Assembly: GCA_036501535.1 (NCBI GenBank) | Contig: DASYAE010000204.1 | Span: 1-43,502, forward strand | Reading direction: 5' to 3' | Source of the DNA: DASYAE01 sp036501535 | GTDB taxonomy: Bacteria > Actinomycetota > Actinomycetes > Streptomycetales > Catenulisporaceae | Length of the DNA: 43,502 nucleotides | Part shown: piece by piece, positions 24,690 through 31,942 of the stretch | How the letters are laid out: each line of letters begins with the position of its first letter | How positions within the stretch are numbered: position 1 is the first letter of the stretch | Notes under the pieces: model-generated | The model's database searches: none | Seen by the model: the letters and a program-made list of their open reading frames with translations, nothing else | Told to the model about the DNA's origin: nothing | Program-made: the position numbers and the translations under genes

Positions 24690-25079
24690 CTACTGGGGCT
24701 GCTGCACACCCTCGGTGATCGCATGTTCGAGCTCGGCGAAGCCGGACCATTTCCGGGTGAGTCCGAAAGCGCACCCGTCGGTGCCGGCGATCAGGTAACC
24801 GCCGACCGCCTTCTTCGCGGTGATCTGCCCCCACCGGAACAGGCGCAGCGCCGAGCCGTCCGCATGTCCGAGGACGAAGCCATGGTCGTAGAGGTAGATC
24901 CGGCTGTGCGGGAACTGCCTCTTGGCGAGCCACGAGACGGGATGGTGCACCGAGCGCAGTACACCCAGGTTCTCGGCCGCGGCGAGGATGCGCAGCCGGG
25001 TCGGAATCGGCTCGCCCGAATCGGCGGCCAGGCCGGAGAGCTCGTCCATGAACGGGAGGCTATACCAGGCCCGGACCAT
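24690..25079 (-). CDS. Hypothetical protein, weakly DUF6585-like
   Basis: 129 residues (ATG 25079; ATG 25049 is an alternative). I do not recognise it securely. The middle part IYLYDHGFVLGHADGSALRL and FRWGQITA, then FGLTRKWSGFAELEHAI near the C-terminus, resembles the PH-like beta sheet plus helix of the actinobacterial DUF6585 group, in which a residue-level YxYxxGL..FRW pattern is typical. No signal peptide or membrane helix is present. It follows the Ser/Thr kinase gene on the same strand with only 21 bases between, so it may be co-transcribed and could be a substrate or accessory of that kinase. Function unknown. Confidence 0.55.
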   Translation of the reverse strand: MVRAWYSLPFMDELSGLAADSGEPIPTRLRILAAAENLGVLRSVHHPVSWLAKRQFPHSRIYLYDHGFVLGHADGSALRLFRWGQITAKKAVGGYLIAGTDGCAFGLTRKWSGFAELEHAITEGVQQPQ

Positions 25080-25085
25080 AGGCAG

Positions 25086-25104
25086 CTGACGCCGCCTGCG
25101 TCAG
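25086..25104 (-). terminator. Short hairpin over the kinase stop codon
   Basis: CTGACGC (25086-25092) and GCGTCAG (25098-25104) form a seven-base stem around CGCCT; the stem includes the kinase stop codon at 25101-25103. It could attenuate read-through into the gene at 24690-25079. Weak evidence. Confidence 0.3.
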
Positions 25105-27602
25105 GTCGTGATGTCTGCGCTGTTCGCGCCGTATTCGTAGTCGGACTCGTCGCTTGCCGGGTCGACGTTCTCCTCGCAGGTGATGTTCTCTCCGGACGGC
25201 CAGGAGCCGACGGTCACCGTCACGGTCTTGGTTCCGCTGCTGGCCGGGACGAAGGCGCTGGAGTAGTACGTCCTGCTGTATGTGCCGCCGTAGTCCACGC
25301 GCAGCGCGATCACGACCGACGAGCCGTACGAGCCCTGGACCGAGCCGCGCAGGTACAGGGTGCCGTTGTCGTAGTCGATGCACGGGTCGACGCTGAGTGA
25401 GCCGTCGTCCTTCCAGCCGCCCGAGCGGCAGACCCATCCGGTGTCGACCGGCGCGGGGGCGGCCTGGGTCGGAGCGGGCGCGCTGCCACCGGAGCCGCTG
25501 CCCGAGCTGCCGGAGCCGGAGCCGCCCGAGCCGCTGCCGCCGGTACCGGAGCCCGAGCCCGCCGCGCCTGAGGCACCGCTGCCTGGTGCGCCGGATCCCG
25601 AGAGGGTCGTGCCCGATCCGTCGGTGGCGCTGGCCGAACTCTGGGCCGACGCACTGGTCGACGGCGAGGCTCCGGCCAGCGCGGGGCCGTGATTCGCCTT
25701 TCCGGATCCCGGTCCTGAGCGCGATGACGCTGCGGCCGCCGGGAGTTGCTTGGACGCGTTGTGCTGATTCCCCTGCAGCGAGGCGAACGCGCCCGACGCC
25801 ACGAGCAGTCCGCCGACCACGCTGAACAGGAGCAGCGGTGCGCAGATCAGCGCTGTGCGCCGCTTTGCGCGGCGCGACACGAGAGGTCCGCGTTCGGCGC
25901 GGCGCGCGCTTCGGACGTCTGCCGTTTTCCGGCCGCTGAACCGCGAGCGGCGGCTCGGTGTCGGCGATGCCGTCGGGAACGGTCCGTCGGGAGGTGGCTT
26001 GAGCGCTGCGGCCCCGGCGTAATAGGCGGTGCCGAAATCGGCTGCGGGCTCAAGCATCGCGGGCGGGAGCGACGACAGCACGGGCTCGGTCGCGGATCTG
26101 GTCTCAGCATCGGCAGCCGGGAGCGCGAAGGCGGCAGCAGAAGCGGGAGGAGGGGTGGGAGCGGTGACGTCAGCAGCGGGAGCGCCGGGAGCGGACGGGG
26201 CAGCAGCACTCGCGGGAGCGGAGGCGGCGATGTCGGCAGCAGGAGCAGAAGCGGAAGCGGGAGTGGGAGTGGGAGTGATGACGTCAGCAGCAGGAGCGGG
26301 AGCGGGAGCGGCGGCAGCGGCGAGGGCGGGGGCGGGGGCGGCGGTTACGGCGTCAATTCCTTTGGGAGCAAAGGCCGGAAGCGGTCCGGGCAGCGGCGCT
26401 TGCACTGGCTGCGGCTCTTGCGCCGGCCCCTGCGCTCGGCCCTCGCTCTCGCCCCCGCCAGGCCGCTGCTGCCTGGTCGCCACGGTCGGGTCGAGCGCAA
26501 CCGTGTCTGCCGCGATAGCCGCAGCGATGGCGCCCGCGCGGCGCACCTCGCTCGTGGCGCGGTAGTCCGAGCCGGCCGGCAGCGGTTCCGCGGCGGGAAT
26601 CCCGGCGAGCGCGGGCTCTGCGGCGGTGAGCATCGCGGCGGTCCGGGCCGCGTCGGGGCGGTCGGCCGGGTCCCGCGCGGTGCAGGCCTCGATCACGTCC
26701 CACAGCGGGCCGGGAATGGTCGGCAGCCGTCTGGGCGTGCGCTCCAAGTGCCGCGCCAGCACGGTCAGGGCGGGGCCGCCGGCATAAGGAGTACGGCCGA
26801 CTACGAGTTCGTAGAGCGTGATGCCGAGCGCATACAGGTCGCTGGCCGGGCTGGCCGCGCCGTCGAGAGCGGTCTCCGGCGCCATGTAGTCGGGCGTGCC
26901 GAAGGTCACGGCGGTCGTGGTCTGGTCGGCTCCGTCGACGATGCGCGCGATGCCGAAGTCGGTCAGCCGGGCCTCCGCGGGAATCGCGTCCGCGTCCGTG
27001 GCGGTGGCGGTGGCGGGAGCGGTGGCGGTCGTGGTTGCCGTGTCGGCTGAGGTGGAGGCGGAAGCGGCGGCGCCCGGCTCAGCCGCGTCTTCCGGAAACT
27101 GCTGCTCGGGCTCGGGCCCGGATATCAGGATATTGGCCGGTTTGAGGTCCAGGTGCACCACGCCCATGGCGTGCGCCGCGGCCAGCGCTCCGGCGGCCTG
27201 CGCGCCGATCCGGGCGGCCTCCGCCGGGGAGAGCGTGCCGCGCAGTCGGCGGCGGGCGTGCAGATCGCTGCCCTCGACCAGGTCCATCACCAAGCCGAGC
27301 CGGCCGCCCTCGACGACCAGGTCGTGCACCTTGACCAGGTTCGGATGGTCGAGCCGGGTGAGCACGTCACCCTCCCGCAGGAAGCGGCTCACCACGCTCC
27401 GGTCGCCGGACAGGTGCGGGTGCAGGATCTTGATCGCGACCGGCTGCCGCCGTGCCCGCGCCCAGCCGCGCCACACGGTTCCCATGCCGCCGACGCCGAT
27501 CTCGCGCTGCAGCAGGTAGCCGCTGCCGAACGCCTGCCCCGGCAGCGCGTCGACCGGGCGACGACCGCCCTGCTCGTGGGCGGCCTGCTCCGCTTCCGTC
27601 AT
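25101..27602 (-). CDS. Transmembrane Ser/Thr protein kinase (PknB-like) with Ala/Pro linker
   Basis: 833 residues from ATG 27602, with GGGAG about 10 bases upstream. The kinase domain (about 28-330) has GVGGMGTVWRG as the Gly loop, Lys58 in VAIKIL, the catalytic loop HLDLKPANIL (Asp152, Asn157; the usual HRD Arg is Leu), DFG at 215-217 and GTPDYMAPE in the activation segment. Between Asn157 and the DFG lies an Ala/Thr/Ser insertion of about 45 residues; related kinases have roughly 13 residues there in total. A long Ala/Pro linker, one membrane helix near 580-600 (ALICAPLLLFSVVGGLLVAS), a Gly/Ser linker and a beta-rich extracytoplasmic domain with three cysteines follow. It should phosphorylate cytoplasmic proteins in response to an outside signal; ligand and targets are unknown. 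Confidence 0.92.
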   Translation of the reverse strand: MTEAEQAAHEQGGRRPVDALPGQAFGSGYLLQREIGVGGMGTVWRGWARARRQPVAIKILHPHLSGDRSVVSRFLREGDVLTRLDHPNLVKVHDLVVEGGRLGLVMDLVEGSDLHARRRLRGTLSPAEAARIGAQAAGALAAAHAMGVVHLDLKPANILISGPEPEQQFPEDAAEPGAAASASTSADTATTTATAPATATATDADAIPAEARLTDFGIARIVDGADQTTTAVTFGTPDYMAPETALDGAASPASDLYALGITLYELVVGRTPYAGGPALTVLARHLERTPRRLPTIPGPLWDVIEACTARDPADRPDAARTAAMLTAAEPALAGIPAAEPLPAGSDYRATSEVRRAGAIAAAIAADTVALDPTVATRQQRPGGGESEGRAQGPAQEPQPVQAPLPGPLPAFAPKGIDAVTAAPAPALAAAAAPAPAPAADVITPTPTPASASAPAADIAASAPASAAAPSAPGAPAADVTAPTPPPASAAAFALPAADAETRSATEPVLSSLPPAMLEPAADFGTAYYAGAAALKPPPDGPFPTASPTPSRRSRFSGRKTADVRSARRAERGPLVSRRAKRRTALICAPLLLFSVVGGLLVASGAFASLQGNQHNASKQLPAAAASSRSGPGSGKANHGPALAGASPSTSASAQSSASATDGSGTTLSGSGAPGSGASGAAGSGSGTGGSGSGGSGSGSSGSGSGGSAPAPTQAAPAPVDTGWVCRSGGWKDDGSLSVDPCIDYDNGTLYLRGSVQGSYGSSVVIALRVDYGGTYSRTYYSSAFVPASSGTKTVTVTVGSWPSGENITCEENVDPASDESDYEYGANSADITT

Positions 27603-27894
27603 CCGGGCCGACTCCCTTCGCCCGTCGGAGCGGCGCAGCACCTCGGTCAGGCAGCGCCCTACCCCGGCGCGGCCACGATATCGCCGATCGGTCCCAGGCG
27701 GGACCCGGGGATCACCGGGACCTGCGCGAAATCGCGGGCGGCGCCACGCAAACGCAGTCGAAACGATGCACGGCGCGGAGAGAATCAGTGTCATGCCGTC
27801 GGTTGTGCCAGAGCCGACGTGTCAGAGCACGTGCGATCGGCGGTGCCGTGGCGCCGTGCTCGTGCCCGAATGCAGGCTCTACTCCTGGAGGATC

Positions 27895-28137
27895 ATGATG
27901 CTGATCACCGGCAGGGTCGGCCGCGCCGCGGCCGTCGTCGTGGCGGCGGTGGGCCTCGCACTCTCGGCCCCGATCTCGGCGGTGTACGCGTCGAGCTTGG
28001 TATGCGGGAGCGGCTGTGTGGATTCGCCGCCCACCCAGAACGGGGGCGACAGTCTCGCGGCAGCCTCCTACACCTCCCCCACCCCCCTCGCCTCCCACAC
28101 CTCGCTCGTCAGCCCACGAATACACCGGCAGACGTAG
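27895..28137 (+). CDS. Small secreted peptide precursor
   Basis: 80 residues from ATG 27895, fixed by the clear TGGAGG site five bases upstream; an ATG at 27766 would bury this signal. The N-terminus is a classic Sec signal: GRVGRAAAVVVAAVGLALSA, with a likely cut after the Ala of SAVYA. The mature part of roughly 48 residues starts SSLVCGSGCVDSPPTQ, with two cysteines that could form a disulfide, then a Ser/Thr/Pro-rich tail ending in basic residues. No family recognised. It is divergent from the transmembrane kinase gene (293 bases apart) and convergent with the propeller-like gene. A link to the kinase, for example as a ligand, is only positional speculation. Confidence 0.65.
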   Translation: MMLITGRVGRAAAVVVAAVGLALSAPISAVYASSLVCGSGCVDSPPTQNGGDSLAAASYTSPTPLASHTSLVSPRIHRQT

Positions 28138-28165
28138 CGGCAGCGTCAAGGTCCAGCACGGCCGC

Positions 28166-29542
28166 CTAGGCCGACGCCGCGCCACCGAGCACGTGCTCTG
28201 CGGCGGCCCGCAGGAGTTCCAGCGCCATCCGCTCCTGGGCGCTGCGTCGGCGGACGTCTCCGGCCGCGTAGGCGATCGCGTCGACGTCGCCGTCGTCGAG
28301 GGATGCGATCGGGCGCAGGATGCGGGCCAGCGGGTGGTCGAAGTCGTGCAGCACGAGGGCGGGGTCGTGCGACTTGGCAGCGGGCTTGCCGGTGAGGTAG
28401 CCGCCGACCGCGGCGAAGCGGCCGCTCGGCGGGGCGGCGACCGCGTGGACGAATCCGGGGCGGTATCCGGCCTCGAGGAACCATCGGGGCGGGTCGGTCG
28501 GGGCGAGGGTGGCCGGGTCGAAGAACCGGTACTCGCCCTCGGCGTCGTGCCGGCCGCCGACCACGCCCCACGCCGGGATCGACACCAGGCCGCTCAGGCG
28601 CGGCGCCGCGGCGGCCGTCTCGAGTTCCAGCGCCTCGCGCTCCGCGACCCAGCGCCACAGGCTCAGGCCGCCGTCGGCGCCGGTGGCGACCAGCCGGCTC
28701 GGGCCGGTGAAGACGATCTCGGCGAGCGGGGCGTTCGGCACCGGCCGGTCGCACCGGCCCAGCGGGTGGGTCACCCGGCAGTCGGTGACCAGGATCCGGT
28801 CGCCGCCGCCGAACGCGACCGCCTCCCCGGTCGGGTCGACGGCTACCGCGCGGGTGCTCTCCAGGCCCAGCGGGCGCAGGTCGACGACGTCGATCGGGGC
28901 CTCCGGGCGCGCCACCACGACGCTCGGCTGGAGCAGGCTGCCCGCGACGAACCCGTCTCGGGTGGCCGCGGGCCGCAGCGCGGCGACGGCGTGGCCGGTC
29001 ACCGCGCGGCGGGTCTCGCCGGAGGCGAAGTTGTAGTGGACCAGCGCGTAGCTGTCGTCCGGGTCTTCGCGTACTGCGATGACGTTGTCCGCGTCGATGC
29101 AGACGACCGCGAGGTGTTCGAGCGTGCCGCGGTAGACGTCGCTCCACTTCCCGTCCCGCAGCATGGCGATCCGGGTCACGCCGGGCGGCTCGTACAGGGT
29201 CAGCGTGACCACCGGGTCGCCGATGCCGAACGAGAGCCACTGCGGGGAGTCGACCACGAACTCGTGCGTGCTGCTCGACTGCCGCGCCGCGTCGGCGGCC
29301 ACCCACGCGACGACGCCCTCGTCCGCAGCGGCCAGCCGGGCGATCACCGGGTCCTGCTTCGGCAGCCCGGTGCGCCGCCGTCCGGCGAACCGCTTGGCCA
29401 GCCTGACCGCGTCGGCCAGCGGGACGGACAGCGCCAGCCGCTCCAGCGCCTCGGCCTGGCCCTCGGCGCGATAGCTCTTCGCCTGGCGGTCGATCCGGTC
29501 GGCGTCGCCCCAGACGGCGCGGTCTGCCACGGGCACTCCCAT
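28166..29542 (-). CDS. Hypothetical beta-propeller (WD40-like) protein
   Basis: 458 residues from ATG 29542, preceded by GGAG four bases upstream. A helical N-terminus (ADRIDRQAKSYRAEGQAEAL, then LSVPLADAVRLAKRF) is followed by repeated four-strand units of propeller type. Examples are STRAVAVDPTGEAVAFGGGD, EIVFTGPSRLVATGADGG followed by LSLWRW, and AVAAPPSGRFAAVGGYLTG. No signal peptide or membrane helix is visible, so it is probably cytoplasmic. Such proteins are usually scaffolds; I see no catalytic motif. It is monocistronic: the PLP-decarboxylase operon ends 212 bases upstream. A palindrome and a duplicated 13-mer lie in its promoter region. Confidence 0.65.
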   Translation of the reverse strand: MGVPVADRAVWGDADRIDRQAKSYRAEGQAEALERLALSVPLADAVRLAKRFAGRRRTGLPKQDPVIARLAAADEGVVAWVAADAARQSSSTHEFVVDSPQWLSFGIGDPVVTLTLYEPPGVTRIAMLRDGKWSDVYRGTLEHLAVVCIDADNVIAVREDPDDSYALVHYNFASGETRRAVTGHAVAALRPAATRDGFVAGSLLQPSVVVARPEAPIDVVDLRPLGLESTRAVAVDPTGEAVAFGGGDRILVTDCRVTHPLGRCDRPVPNAPLAEIVFTGPSRLVATGADGGLSLWRWVAEREALELETAAAAPRLSGLVSIPAWGVVGGRHDAEGEYRFFDPATLAPTDPPRWFLEAGYRPGFVHAVAAPPSGRFAAVGGYLTGKPAAKSHDPALVLHDFDHPLARILRPIASLDDGDVDAIAYAAGDVRRRSAQERMALELLRAAAEHVLGGAASA

Positions 29543-29602
29543 CCAGCTCCGGCACTTCGAGGGCTGTGTCGGCCCGGCCGGGGCCGGCCGATCCTAGCCG
29601 AT

Positions 29603-29614
29603 TGGACTAGTCCA
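29603..29614. promoter_or_regulatory. 12-bp perfect palindrome upstream of the propeller gene
   Basis: TGGACTAGTCCA lies about 60 bases before the ATG at 29542. Its position and symmetry fit an operator for a dimeric regulator; no matching regulator is known. Low-level inference. Confidence 0.35.
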
Positions 29615-29644
29615 GCCCACGCGACAGCGCAATGGTTCAGCGGT

Positions 29645-29670
29645 CGAACAACTCAGCCGAACAACTCAGC
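29645..29670. repeat. Perfect 13-bp tandem duplication
   Basis: CGAACAACTCAGC occurs twice back to back (29645-29657 and 29658-29670), with partial copies on both sides (GTTCAGCGGT before, GGAGTTCAGC after). It is in the intergenic space between the decarboxylase stop and the propeller gene. Confidence 0.8.
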
Positions 29671-29754
29671 GGAGTTCAGCAGAGTGTAGCCGTGCGGGTT
29701 CGTATCGTTGGCCGGTTCCGATCGCCCGGCGGCCGCCGCCCCGCCGAGCCGCGC

Positions 29755-31104
29755 TCAGCAGACTGATCCGGTGGCGCACGCGGGCTCGCCGAGGGATTCG
29801 GCGACCACGTCGGCCACGCTCTCGGCGCGTCGCAGGACCGTGAAGCGCACGGCGCCGCCGTCCGCGTTTGCTTCGAACCCGTACACCGGGGGCATCGGCA
29901 GGCTGTTGTACCGGAACGGGGTCGAGAAGTAGTACGCCCCGGTGTCCGGCACCACCACGATGTCGTCCTGGTCGAGCAGCGGCAGCGGCCGGGCGGCGGC
30001 GACCAGGTCCCCGGCGAAGCAGCACGGGCCGGCCACGTCCTGCTCGACCGGCTCCGAGGTCTTCGGCTTGCCGGCCGGGTCGTAGGCGAGCACGCGCAGC
30101 GGCCAGGCGGCCGGGGCGAACGCGGTGCGAGCCGCGACCTGCGCGCCGACGTGGGTGATGGCGATGCGCCGGCCCCCGGCGGACTTGGTGTATTCGACCC
30201 GTGACGCCAAGAAGCCGTTCTTGGCCATCACCGCCCGGCCGAGCTCGGTCACGATCCGGTACCTGCCGCGGGCCAGCGCCGGGGCCGCGACGAGGATCGC
30301 CGTCACGTAGCGGTCGAAGTCGGGCACTGATTCCCCGGTGAAGTCGGTGGACAGGCCGCCGCCGACGTCCACGCCGACCACCCGCCGCTCGCCGGCCCGC
30401 CGGTTGACCTCCTCGGCCAGGTCGACCACGGCCGCGACGCCCTCGCCGATCAGCGCGGGCGGGCAGCCCTGCGAGCCTACGTGCACGTGCACCCAGCGCA
30501 GCCAGGGGCGCTGTAAGAACGCATGCACCAGCCGCCCCCGGTTGCCCGGATCGCGCAGCGGGACGCCGAACTTCGTGTGGTCCCCGGCGGTCGACATCGC
30601 CTCGATGCCGCCGAGGCCGACCTGCGGGTTGATCCGCACCCCGATCTGCGAGGCCGTATTCGCCCCGGCACCGGCCCCGGCCCGGCGCATGAAGGCGTCG
30701 ACCCGCTCGAGCTCCTGGAAGCCGTCCACGTTCACGGCGATGCCGGCGGTCAGCGCGGAGGCGATCTCGGCCGCGCTCTTGGCCGGCGAGTCGAACACGA
30801 TCTCCTCCGGGGCGAACCCCGCGGTCAGCGCCTGCGCCAGCTCGCCCGCGCTGGCCACCTCGCAGCCGAAGCCGTGCCCGCGCAACACGCGCAGCACCGG
30901 CACAAGGCAGTTGGCCTTCGCGGCGAAGGCGTGCCGCACGTCGAGCCGTATCGGCCACGCCCTGCGCAGCGCCGCGGCCGTCTCCTCGATGCCGCGCAGG
31001 TCGACGAACGCGGCCAGCGGCTGGTCCGGCTCGAGGAACCCCGCCTCGAGCGCGGCGTGGACGGCCAGGTCGCGCCGGGCGGCCCACGCTATCGATTCGG
31101 CCAT
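29755..31104 (-). CDS. Fold-III PLP-dependent decarboxylase (Orn/DAP/Arg decarboxylase 2 family)
   Basis: 449 residues from ATG 31104 with GGAG seven bases upstream. The barrel domain has the PLP-binding Lys63 in HAFAAKANCL, then FGCEVASAGELAQAL, HVHVGSQ, VDVGGGLSTDF (phosphate loop) and TELGRAVMAKNGF. The C-terminal domain carries GPCCFAGDLVAA, whose second Cys takes the place of the inter-subunit active-site Cys, and DTGAYYFSTPFRYN. Diaminopimelate decarboxylases usually read CESGD at this point; here it is CFAGD, so meso-DAP is not assured as the substrate. L- or D-ornithine/lysine-type substrates are alternatives. It is the last gene of a four-gene operon with a D-aminopeptidase, a peptidase and a DeoR regulator, so it may decarboxylate an amino acid that they release. 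Confidence 0.85.
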   Translation of the reverse strand: MAESIAWAARRDLAVHAALEAGFLEPDQPLAAFVDLRGIEETAAALRRAWPIRLDVRHAFAAKANCLVPVLRVLRGHGFGCEVASAGELAQALTAGFAPEEIVFDSPAKSAAEIASALTAGIAVNVDGFQELERVDAFMRRAGAGAGANTASQIGVRINPQVGLGGIEAMSTAGDHTKFGVPLRDPGNRGRLVHAFLQRPWLRWVHVHVGSQGCPPALIGEGVAAVVDLAEEVNRRAGERRVVGVDVGGGLSTDFTGESVPDFDRYVTAILVAAPALARGRYRIVTELGRAVMAKNGFLASRVEYTKSAGGRRIAITHVGAQVAARTAFAPAAWPLRVLAYDPAGKPKTSEPVEQDVAGPCCFAGDLVAAARPLPLLDQDDIVVVPDTGAYYFSTPFRYNSLPMPPVYGFEANADGGAVRFTVLRRAESVADVVAESLGEPACATGSVC

Positions 31105-31108
31105 CGGG

Positions 31109-31942
31109 TCACTCCAGACCGGGGACGGCCGGCGCGACCACCACGTGCGCGCCGGCGTGTTCGAGGGCGCAGACGAGGGCCGGGTCGGCCGCCTCGTCCG
31201 TGACGATTCCGGCGACCTCGGCCAGCGCGGCGACCCGGCCGACCGCGACCGCGCCGAGCCTCGCCGCGTCGGCGAGCACGTATACCCGGGAGGCCTGCCG
31301 GATCATGGCCCGCCGCACGGCGATCTCGTCAAGGTTCTGACAGGTCAGGCCGGCGTGCGGGTCGACGCCGTCGACGACCAGGAACGCGCGGTGGGCGAAG
31401 AAGCCGTCGAAGAACCGTTCCGCGGCGGCATCCACGCAGGCCAGATCGGAGGCGCGCAGCCGGCCGCCGGACAGGTGCACCTCCACGCCGTCCCGCCCGG
31501 CCAGGAGGGTCGCCGCCGGTATGCCGGCGCACAGGACCCGCCCGGCGAAGGTCAGCGGCAGCGCCCGCGCCGTCTCCGCGACCAGCGGGCCGACGTCCAT
31601 CATGACCGTCTCGCCCGGCTCGACCAGCGCCGCCGCGGCGGCCGCGATGGCGCGCTCGGCGTCGAGGGCGGCCCGCGGCCCGGCGGCGTCGCGCATCCGC
31701 AGGGCCGGGGCGGGGCCGGACTCGACCGCCTCCGCCGCGTCCACGACGACCGCGCCGCCGTATACGCGCCGTGCGATCCCGCGGTCCTCCAGCGCCTTCA
31801 GGTCGCGCCGTATGGTCTCGCCGGAGACCGCGAACTGCTCGGCGAGGTCGTCGACCCGGACCCGGGTGTCCCGCCGCAGCAGGGCCGCTACCTGGAGCCT
31901 GCGCTCCTCCGGCAGCACGGCCGTGAGCAGATCCTCATGCAC
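31109..31942 (-). CDS. DeoR-family transcriptional regulator
   Basis: 277 residues from GTG 31942 (GGAGGG nine bases upstream). The N-terminal HTH reads LPEERRLQVAALLRRDTRVR, then VDDLAEQFAVSGETIRRDLK and RVYGGAVV, the DeoR signature. The C-terminal sugar-phosphate-isomerase-like sensor domain shows VMMDVGPLVAETARAL, LSGGRLRASDLACV, FFAHRAFLVVDGVD and YVLADAARLG. DeoR proteins are typically repressors released by a phosphorylated sugar or nucleoside. Here the inducer could be the product of the neighbouring GlcNAc-kinase-like enzymes. The gene overlaps the S9 peptidase by eight bases and ends four bases before the decarboxylase, so it autoregulates its own operon if it binds the divergent promoter. 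Confidence 0.9.
   Translation of the reverse strand: MHEDLLTAVLPEERRLQVAALLRRDTRVRVDDLAEQFAVSGETIRRDLKALEDRGIARRVYGGAVVVDAAEAVESGPAPALRMRDAAGPRAALDAERAIAAAAAALVEPGETVMMDVGPLVAETARALPLTFAGRVLCAGIPAATLLAGRDGVEVHLSGGRLRASDLACVDAAAERFFDGFFAHRAFLVVDGVDPHAGLTCQNLDEIAVRRAMIRQASRVYVLADAARLGAVAVGRVAALAEVAGIVTDEAADPALVCALEHAGAHVVVAPAVPGLE

Noticed and set aside
26100..26350. CRISPR-like or minisatellite array
   Set aside because: The repeated GGGAGCGGGAGC tracts are codon-level slippage in the Ala/Pro linker of the Ser/Thr kinase; no spacer-repeat pattern.
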